Below are positions 58,410-64,000 of a DNA stretch of 64,000 nucleotides, one piece after another (position 1 is the first letter of the stretch; every line of letters begins with the position of its first letter). Under the pieces are notes generated by a model. That model was not told where the DNA came from. It made no database searches and saw nothing but the letters and a program-made list of their open reading frames with translations. The position numbers and the translations under genes are program-made. This stretch comes from Arthrobacter sp. ERGS1:01 (GTDB lineage Bacteria > Actinomycetota > Actinomycetes > Actinomycetales > Micrococcaceae): NCBI RefSeq assembly GCF_001281315.1, contig NZ_CP012479.1:620001-684000 (forward strand). Reading direction: 5' to 3'.

Positions 58410-59562
58410 CTGTATCCGCCGGTGCCGTGGAGACCGGCGAAACCTTGGTGAACAAGCCCGTTTCCACCGTCAGCCCCGGACCAAAGGCCATGGCGCAAAT
58501 GCTCTCACGCGGGTCCGTGGCGGGCTGGTCCAGGATGTGCTTGAGCACGAACAAGACGGTGGCGCTGCTCATGTTGCCGTAGTTGCGCAGGGTTTCCCGG
58601 GCCGGGACCAGCTGTTCCTCCGTGAGCTCCAGCTTTGCCTCGACCTTGTCCAGGATGCTGCGTCCGCCGGGGTGGATGGCCCAGTGGCGAATATCCCGGT
58701 ACGGGAAGGCGCCCAGCTCCGGCTCGTGGGCAAGCAGTGGCGCCAATGCTCCCACGATGTGTTCGTCGATGATGTGCGGCACGTAGCTGTCCAGGACCAT
58801 CTCGAAGCCCTCGTCGCCGATGTTCCAGGCCATGGAGTCCTCGCCCACGGGTGTCAGCACCGTCTCGAAATGGTCCAGCACCACAACGGGCGCCGTCGTC
58901 GGCAGTTCCCTGGCCGTGACCACCGCGGCGGCGGCGCCGTCGGCAAAAAGGGACGATCCCATGATGGTGTCGGGGTTGTTGGAGGTGCGCACGTGCAGCG
59001 AACACAGCTCCGCGCTGACCACCAGCACCACGGCGTTCGGATCGGCGTCGCAGAACGCCTTGGCGGCCCGCAGCGCCGGGAACGCCGCATAACAGCCCAT
59101 GAAGCCCAGGTGGTAGCGCTGGACGGAGGCGTCAAGCCCCAGCGCGCGGACCACCTTGTAGTCGGGGCCCGGGTTGAAAAAGCCCGTGCAGGAGACGGTG
59201 ATGACGTGCGTGACGTCGGCCGGTCCCAGCCCTTCGCAGGCGGCGAGCGCCTTGCCGGCCGCCTCGATGAACAACTTGGTGGACTCCGCCGTGAACAGGT
59301 CGTTGCGGACCTTGGTGCTGGGGGAGAGCAGCAGCCCGGTTTCGCCGTCGTAAAACACGGGGTCCGGGCCATGGAAGTCCACGCTCATTTCGGCAACGGC
59401 CGTATGGCGGGTGTCGATGGCGGCCGAATCAAAGCAGGTGCGCACCAGCCGTTGGCCCAGCCGGGTCAGCCCGGGTTGCGCGGCAAAGACGTCGCGTGCC
59501 TGTGACTGGATGAGGATGGTGGGCGGGACTGCGGTTTCAAGGGACCTCAAGGTGACCGTCAT
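58351..59562 (-). CDS. Type III polyketide synthase (chalcone/alkylresorcinol synthase family)
   Basis: The 403-residue product has the catalytic Cys125 in VSCTGFFNPG, a His in WAIHPGGRSILD and the Asn in LRNYGNMSSATVLF, so the Cys-His-Asn triad is complete. Type III PKSs extend a starter acyl-CoA with malonyl units and cyclise it to pyrones, resorcinols or naphthols. This one is first of three overlapping minus-strand genes with a methyltransferase and FAD hydroxylase, an srsABC-like layout that makes methylated phenolic lipids. The chain length of the starter cannot be read. Confidence 0.93.
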   Translation of the reverse strand: MTVTLRSLETAVPPTILIQSQARDVFAAQPGLTRLGQRLVRTCFDSAAIDTRHTAVAEMSVDFHGPDPVFYDGETGLLLSPSTKVRNDLFTAESTKLFIEAAGKALAACEGLGPADVTHVITVSCTGFFNPGPDYKVVRALGLDASVQRYHLGFMGCYAAFPALRAAKAFCDADPNAVVLVVSAELCSLHVRTSNNPDTIMGSSLFADGAAAAVVTARELPTTAPVVVLDHFETVLTPVGEDSMAWNIGDEGFEMVLDSYVPHIIDEHIVGALAPLLAHEPELGAFPYRDIRHWAIHPGGRSILDKVEAKLELTEEQLVPARETLRNYGNMSSATVLFVLKHILDQPATDPRESICAMAFGPGLTVETGLFTKVSPVSTAPADTDVSADSRALGGELAGAIRG

Positions 59563-59723
59563 AGTCCATTCCTAACGGACACCTTGGCCGAACACAATGG
59601 ATTCGATGACAAATGTCATCGGGAGCCGGTGACGGACGTGTGGGGTCAAAAGCCCGCCGTGGCGCAAAGATTGAAGTACCGGACCCCACCGGGCCCGGAC
59701 AATTCGCAAGGAGCAAGCAAGCC

Positions 59724-60233
59724 GTGAACCAGCAAAGCGTGATCAACATCCTGATTGCCGTGGTCGTCCTCGTCTGGATCCTGTCCCGCCAGCTGCGGGC
59801 CAAACCGTTGAGGGAGCAGCGCCCGTACACCCTGATGATCGTGCTGGGCGTGCTGGGCCTGGTCCAGATCGCCCAGCTTGCGGGCAAGGTCCAGATCACG
59901 GGGGCAGCCTACGCCGCCCTGGTCATAGGCCTGGTCTCGGGCGCCGTCTTCGGCTGGTTGCGCGGCCGTTTCGTCCACCTGTGGAGGGTCGACGGCGTGC
60001 TCACGCGCCAGGGCAACTGGCTCACCGTCGTGCTGTGGGTGGTGGGCATCGCCATCCACCTGGGCCTTGACGATGCCGGAGTGCTGCTGTCCCCGAACAA
60101 CGGCGCCGTCAACTCGCTGGGCACCGTCGGCATCATGCTTTACCTGGCCGTCGCCCTTGCCGCACAACGCTTTGCCACCCTGGCCCGGGCCAAGGACCTG
60201 GAAGGCTCCGCCCCCGTCCGGCAGCGGTTCTGA
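59724..60233 (+). CDS. Small multispan membrane protein
   Basis: The 169-residue product has about four hydrophobic spans, beginning INILIAVVVLVWILSRQL (about residues 6-23). It ends in a basic and polar tail. It resembles DUF1453-like or CcdC-like small membrane proteins, but I cannot assign a function. The GTG at 59724 is selected because AAGGAG lies 9 bases before it; the frame extends open to 59613 across the region opposite the PKS promoter. It precedes the ABC-2 exporter genes by 58 bp and may be cotranscribed. Confidence 0.7.
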   Translation: MNQQSVINILIAVVVLVWILSRQLRAKPLREQRPYTLMIVLGVLGLVQIAQLAGKVQITGAAYAALVIGLVSGAVFGWLRGRFVHLWRVDGVLTRQGNWLTVVLWVVGIAIHLGLDDAGVLLSPNNGAVNSLGTVGIMLYLAVALAAQRFATLARAKDLEGSAPVRQRF

Positions 60234-60291
60234 ACCGCCATCCGTCTGAGCTTCAGCGCACATCCCGCACGAACCAACACAAAGGATCGTC

Positions 60292-61257
60292 ATGACCAAC
60301 CCCGCCACGCAGACAAGCACGGCCCACAACAGCCCGGCCACCGCCGGCGCGCTCGCCGTCGACGCCCGCGAGCTCTTCAAGTCCTTCGGCACCGTGGACG
60401 CCGTCAACGGCGTCTCACTGGCCATCAAGCCGGGCGAGATTGTCGCCTTCCTCGGCCCGAACGGCGCCGGCAAGACCACCACGATCGACATGCTGCTGGG
60501 CCTCTCCGTTCCCAGTAGCGGAGAGGTGAAGATCTACGGCAACACCCCGCGCGGCGCAATCGCCCGCGGCCAGGTCTCCGCCGTCATGCAGACCGGCGGG
60601 TTGCTCAAGGACCTGACGGTGCGCGAAACCCTGCAGCTGACGGCCACCTTGTTCGCCGAGACCCGCCCCGTGGAGGAGGTCCTGGAGCGGGCAGGCATCT
60701 CCGAGATCGCCTCCCGCATGGTGGAGAAGTGTTCCGGCGGCCAGCAGCAGCGCCTGCGTTTTGCCATGGCCCTGCTGTCCGATCCGGGCCTGCTGATCCT
60801 TGACGAGCCCACCACCGGCATGGACGTCGAAGGCCGTCGGGACTTTTGGGCCGCCATTCGCCAGGACGCCGCCCGCGGGCGGACGGTGGTTTTCGCCACC
60901 CACTACCTGGAGGAGGCCGACGCCTACGCCGACAGGATCATCCTGCTGCGCCGCGGCGAGATCGTGGCCGACGGCAGCGCCGCGGAGATCAAGAACCTGG
61001 CCGCCGGGCGCACCGTCACGGCCCGCCTGGCCGATCCCGACCACGCGGGGATCGCCGCGCTCGACGGCGTCGACTCCGTCAGCGTCCAGGGCGGAAAAGT
61101 CAGCATCCACACCAAGAACTCCGACGTCGTGGCGCGCTACCTGCTGACCCGCACCGACGCCGTCGACCTTGAAATCACCTCACACAACCTTGAAGACGCC
61201 TTCGTGGCCCTGACCGGCGACGACGCCAAGGCACCCGGCTTTGCGGAAGGAAACTGA
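60292..61257 (+). CDS. ABC-2 exporter ATP-binding protein
   Basis: The 321-residue ATPase has Walker A GPNGAGKTTTID at about 62-73, the Q-loop in AVMQTGGLL, the signature CSGGQQQRLRFAMALL near 147 and Walker B LLILDEPTTGMD. The switch His is in VFATHYLEEAD. About 90 C-terminal residues form a substrate-linked extension of the DrrA/NatA type. It drives the permease encoded 1 bp after its stop. A two-component system follows, an arrangement seen for exporters of antimicrobials or lipids. Confidence 0.95.
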   Translation: MTNPATQTSTAHNSPATAGALAVDARELFKSFGTVDAVNGVSLAIKPGEIVAFLGPNGAGKTTTIDMLLGLSVPSSGEVKIYGNTPRGAIARGQVSAVMQTGGLLKDLTVRETLQLTATLFAETRPVEEVLERAGISEIASRMVEKCSGGQQQRLRFAMALLSDPGLLILDEPTTGMDVEGRRDFWAAIRQDAARGRTVVFATHYLEEADAYADRIILLRRGEIVADGSAAEIKNLAAGRTVTARLADPDHAGIAALDGVDSVSVQGGKVSIHTKNSDVVARYLLTRTDAVDLEITSHNLEDAFVALTGDDAKAPGFAEGN

Positions 61258-61258
61258 C

Positions 61259-62065
61259 ATGAGCACGCTCTCAACCCCGTCGAACACCCACCCCGAACGC
61301 GTCTCACTGGATCGCCGCGTCCCGGCCGCCGGCGGACTGAACGCCACGTTCATCAAGATTGAAATCCGCCGGCTCATGCGCAACCGCCGCACCGTGATCT
61401 TCACGCTGCTCATGCCGGCGTTGTTCTTCCTGCTCTTCGGCCTGCCCAACAAGGACCAACACCTGCCCAACGGGCAAAGCTACGGCTCCTACATCCTGAT
61501 CAGCCTGGCCGTCTACGGTGCCATGACGGCGGCGACGTCGGCCGGCGGCATGGTCGCCGTCGAGCGGGCCCTGGGCTGGAGCCGGCAGCTGCGGCTGACC
61601 CCGCTGCAACCGGCCGCGTACATTGCCGTCAAGGCGTTGTCGGCGCTGTCCCTGGCGCTGCTGTCCGTCGCCACCGAATTCGTGGTGGGCTTCGCGTTCG
61701 GGGTCCGGATGGACTGGCAGATCTGGCTGATCGCCGGCCTGGTCGCCTGGCTTGGCTCGCTGACCTTCGCCGCCCTTGGCCTGTTCATGGGTTACCTGGT
61801 GCCCTCGCAAAACGTGATGCAGCTGCTCGGCCCGATCCTGGCCGTGCTGGCCATGCTGGGCGGATTGTTCGTGCCGATCTCCGTCATGGGCACCACGTTC
61901 GCCGAGATCGCCAAGTTCGTTCCCACCTACGGGCTGGGCCAGCTGGCCCGCAGCCCGCTGACGGGGGATTTCGACTGGAGCTGGGTGGTCAACGTCGTGA
62001 TCTGGCTGGCCGTCTTCACGGTGGGCGCCACCCTCGCGTTCCGCCGCGACACCAAGCGAGTCTAG
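61259..62065 (+). CDS. ABC-2 exporter permease
   Basis: The 268-residue permease has six hydrophobic spans of the ABC-2 fold. It opens IEIRRLMRNRRTVIFTLLMPALFFLLFG at about 30-57 and has the loop AVERALGWSRQLRLTPLQPAAYIAVKAL near 105. The ATG at 61259 follows GGAAGGAAAC and lies 1 bp after the ATPase stop. Together with that ATPase it should export a drug, lipid or peptide. The substrate is unknown; the next two genes could sense it. Confidence 0.93.
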   Translation: MSTLSTPSNTHPERVSLDRRVPAAGGLNATFIKIEIRRLMRNRRTVIFTLLMPALFFLLFGLPNKDQHLPNGQSYGSYILISLAVYGAMTAATSAGGMVAVERALGWSRQLRLTPLQPAAYIAVKALSALSLALLSVATEFVVGFAFGVRMDWQIWLIAGLVAWLGSLTFAALGLFMGYLVPSQNVMQLLGPILAVLAMLGGLFVPISVMGTTFAEIAKFVPTYGLGQLARSPLTGDFDWSWVVNVVIWLAVFTVGATLAFRRDTKRV

Positions 62066-62104
62066 ATGCCGGCCGCGATTGTCGGGGCGAATAGAGTGGT
62101 CAGC

Positions 62105-63259
62105 ATGGCACCACCCACCAACGCCCCGGCCGTCGGCTGGTTTCCGCCCCTGGGGCACGTTCCCACCTTTCGTGAACTGCTGGCCGGGCGCGGCACCCGC
62201 CGCTGGTTCACGGGTGCCGGCTTCGCGTGCCTGATCCTGCTGGCCACCAATGGCCACGACTTTGCCGCCCAGGGGGAGCCAACCTGGCTCAGGGCGCTGA
62301 TGTGGGTGCACCTGCTGGCCTTTGTTGCCGCATTCATGCTGGGTCCGCCGCTGAGCTGGTACCGCAGCCAGACGTTCAAAGTAATGCTGGCCTTGGGGTT
62401 CTTTGCCCTCAGCACAGGGTTCTTCGCCTACCGGGACAGCGTCCTGGGCGTCACCTGGCTCTGGACCTTCGTTGCCGTTTTTGTTGCCAGCCAGGGCATG
62501 CCCCGACTGGTGACGGGCATTGCCGTCGCCGGATTGGCGGGCACGGGCATGGTCATCAACCTCTCCCAGGGGGTGGACAGCACCAACGCCTTCTCCCAGG
62601 CCGCCACCATCGCATCACTGGGACTCATGATGATGGCGTTTTCCCGGCAGCTCGCCACCATCCGTGAACTGCGCCAGACCCAGCACGAGCTGGCGGAGCT
62701 GGCCGTCCGGGAAGAGCGCAGCCGCGTGGCCCGGGACATGCACGACATCCTGGGTCACTCCCTGACCGTCATCGCCGTGAAGGCCGAGCTGGCCGGACGG
62801 CTGCTGGAGGTCGCGCCGGAGAAGGCGGCGGCGGAGATCGCCGACCTCGAGGACCTGGCCCGCGGCGCGCTCGACGACGTCCGCGCCACGGTGGGCGGCT
62901 ACCGCGGCGTCAACATCCTGACCGAGCTGGCCAGTGCCCGCACGGCCCTTGCCGCGGCCGGCATCGACGCCGAACTGCCCGGAGCGGCCGACGCCGTCCC
63001 CGCAAAATCCCGAGAGCTGTTTGGCTGGGCCCTGCGCGAGGGCGTCACCAACGTCATCCGGCACGGCGACGCGGGCCGTTGCCGGGTCAGCCTGGGCGCC
63101 CGCTTCCTGCAGATCGACGACGACGGCGTGGGCCCGGGCGGCGCCGCCACCTCGGGCAACGGTCTGAAGGGATTGGCCGAGCGCGCCGCAACCGCGGGGG
63201 CCACCCTGGAGTTGGGCCGTTCGGAGCTGGGCGGCTTCCGGCTTAGGCTACAGCTATGA
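62105..63259 (+). CDS. NarL-type sensor histidine kinase (HisKA_3)
   Basis: The 384-residue product has five or six hydrophobic spans in the first 190 residues, ending in MMMAFSRQLATIRELRQTQHELAELAVREERSRVARDMHD. The phospho-acceptor His is in RDMHDILGHSLTVIAVKAELAGRLL, the HisKA_3 motif. A compact ATPase domain follows, with EGVTNVIRHG and DDGVGPGGAATSGNGLKGLAERAATAGATL. The short sensor part without an outside domain suggests intramembrane sensing, as in LiaS/DesK kinases. An ATG at 62066 is possible. It overlaps the regulator gene by 4 bp. Confidence 0.9.
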   Translation: MAPPTNAPAVGWFPPLGHVPTFRELLAGRGTRRWFTGAGFACLILLATNGHDFAAQGEPTWLRALMWVHLLAFVAAFMLGPPLSWYRSQTFKVMLALGFFALSTGFFAYRDSVLGVTWLWTFVAVFVASQGMPRLVTGIAVAGLAGTGMVINLSQGVDSTNAFSQAATIASLGLMMMAFSRQLATIRELRQTQHELAELAVREERSRVARDMHDILGHSLTVIAVKAELAGRLLEVAPEKAAAEIADLEDLARGALDDVRATVGGYRGVNILTELASARTALAAAGIDAELPGAADAVPAKSRELFGWALREGVTNVIRHGDAGRCRVSLGARFLQIDDDGVGPGGAATSGNGLKGLAERAATAGATLELGRSELGGFRLRLQL

Positions 63260-63864
63260 TCCGCCTCGTAATTGCCGACGACCAGGCCCTTGTCCGTGGC
63301 GCACTCGCCGCCCTCCTGGGACTGGAATCCGACATCGAGGTGGTGGCCGAGGTAGGCCGGGGGGACGAGGTGGGCCTCGCCGTCGTGCTGCACAACGCGG
63401 ACGTGGCGCTGCTGGATGTGGAAATGCCCGGCATGGACGGGATCGCCGCCGCCGCCGAACTGCGGACCACCGCCCCGAACTGCCGGGTTCTGATGGTTAC
63501 CACCTTTGGCCGGCCGGGCTACCTGCGCCGGGCCATGCAGGCCGGTGCCAGCGGGTTCGTGGTCAAGGACACCCCGGCCAGGGCCCTCGCCGACGCCGTG
63601 CGCAAGGTCGCCGCCGGGCTGCGCGTGGTGGACCCCACCCTTGCCGCCGAAACCCTCACGAGCGGGGAAAGCCCGCTGACGGATCGGGAAACGGAGGTGC
63701 TGCGCGCGGCCGGTGGTGGCGGCACCGTGGCGGACATCGGGGCCGCCACGTTCCTCTCGGACGGCACGGTGCGCAACTACCTCTCCCGCGCCATGGGCAA
63801 GACGGGTGCCAAGACAAGGGCCGAGGCCGTGCGGATCGCCGAAGAGAACGGCTGGCTGCTCTAA
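63256..63864 (+). CDS. LuxR/NarL-family response regulator
   Basis: The 202-residue product has a receiver domain with Asp54 in VALLDVEMPGMDG, the conserved Thr in LMVTTFGRPGYLRRA and the Lys in FVVKDTPA. A LuxR-type HTH follows: PLTDRETEVLRAAGGGGTVADIGAATFLSDGTVRNYLSRAMGKTGAKTRAEAVRIAEENGWL. Its ATG lies within the kinase stop (ATGA), so the two are made together. It probably controls the preceding ABC exporter genes. Confidence 0.93.
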   Translation: MIRLVIADDQALVRGALAALLGLESDIEVVAEVGRGDEVGLAVVLHNADVALLDVEMPGMDGIAAAAELRTTAPNCRVLMVTTFGRPGYLRRAMQAGASGFVVKDTPARALADAVRKVAAGLRVVDPTLAAETLTSGESPLTDRETEVLRAAGGGGTVADIGAATFLSDGTVRNYLSRAMGKTGAKTRAEAVRIAEENGWLL

Positions 63865-63867
63865 CCC

Positions 63868-63925
63868 CCGGTGGTCGAGCAAAACCCGGCGGTCGAGCAA
63901 CGCCCGGTGGTCGAGCTTGTCGAGA
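63868..63925. repeat. Three tandem copies of the TCGAG repeat head
   Basis: CCGGTGGTCGAGC, CCGGCGGTCGAGC and CCGGTGGTCGAGC occur in succession, and the last continues as TTGTCGAGAC, the complete form of the dispersed repeat also at 54101. It fills the space between the regulator and the next gene. Confidence 0.75.
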
Positions 63926-63926
63926 C

Positions 63927-64000
63927 CTAGATCCAGCGGCGGTTGCGGAAGATGCCGAACAAGACCACGCTGACGCCCGCCATGGCTGCGATGGCGAACA
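63927..64000 (-). CDS. C-terminal fragment of a membrane protein (window edge)
   Basis: The minus strand encodes FAIAAMAGVSVVLFGIFRNRRWI, which ends at a TAG at 63927-63929. It is a hydrophobic span followed by a basic tail, the usual end of an inner-membrane protein. The rest lies beyond the window, so the family cannot be named. Confidence 0.6.
   Translation of the reverse strand, partial: FAIAAMAGVSVVLFGIFRNRRWI

Noticed and set aside
1..64000. Prophage, integrative element or insertion sequence
   Set aside because: No integrase, transposase, phage structural gene, tRNA attachment site or flanking duplication was found; composition looks even apart from promoters.

Overview
The window is GC-rich DNA with high-GC codon use and short intergenic gaps. 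It carries a SAM-IV type aptamer, an EfeUOB iron system with a DtxR/IdeR-like box, an LPXTG wall-anchored protein and a type III PKS operon. Together these point to a free-living actinobacterium, most likely an Arthrobacter-like member of the Micrococcaceae. The genus is an inference, not something read directly. No rRNA, tRNA, CRISPR array, insertion sequence, prophage or integrase was seen.

Layout. 1-9.4 kb: a truncated formylglycine-generating enzyme gene, then a carbohydrate module made of two LplB/YtcP-type permeases, a Tat/lipoprotein solute-binding protein, a LacI regulator, a Gfo/Idh/MocA dehydrogenase and a GH95-like cytoplasmic glycosidase. A perfect 10+10 bp palindrome and a LacI-like operator lie ahead of it. 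9.4-17.5 kb: amino-acid metabolism, with a PepC-type peptidase, a LysR regulator divergent from tdh-kbl (threonine to glycine plus acetyl-CoA), a DAO-family amine oxidase, a LysE exporter and hutI. 17.6-28.7 kb: the most striking block. A 1984-residue secreted, sortase-anchored GH101-like endo-alpha-N-acetylgalactosaminidase diverges from an operon encoding an AgaS-like SIS protein, a ROK kinase, a LacC/FruK-type kinase, a class II tagatose/fructose-bisphosphate aldolase and a DeoR repressor. This reads as a system that cuts O-glycans from glycoproteins and catabolises galactosamine. The shared control region holds a 14-bp perfect palindrome and two direct 14-bp repeats.

28.7-33 kb: efeB-efeO-efeU ferrous-iron uptake on the minus strand. 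33-38 kb: a histidine phosphatase, a CPBP-family membrane protein, a VOC protein and Tex. 38.2-41 kb: a SAM-IV riboswitch controlling metY-metX. 41-44 kb: a SHOCT protein and a TetR/DHA2-MFS efflux pair with a probably leaderless MFS transcript. 44-47.3 kb: VanZ-like, VanS/VanR-like and VanY-like genes without vanHAX. 47.3-53.7 kb: a SGNH hydrolase, an esterase, an S4 protein, a YdcZ-type DMT transporter with a possible coupled leader peptide, a beta-propeller lactonase, glyS and a GNAT protein. 54-56.4 kb: a YibE/F membrane protein paired with a histidine-rich HxHxH secreted protein. 56.5-59.6 kb: a type III PKS, methyltransferase and FAD monooxygenase operon resembling phenolic-lipid (srsABC-like) clusters. 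59.7-63.9 kb: a small membrane protein, an ABC-2 exporter and a NarL-type two-component system. The window ends in a C-terminal membrane-protein fragment.

Intergenic space is rich in near-perfect hairpins. Several act as terminators between convergent genes. At least three sequence families recur at separate places: a GGTGGTCGAGCTTGTCGAG family, a TTATGCGC-AAACCCG palindrome family and a GCCACT-TTCAC-AGTGGC hairpin. They look like actinobacterial REP-type elements, and one related sequence has been absorbed into the coding tail of tex.
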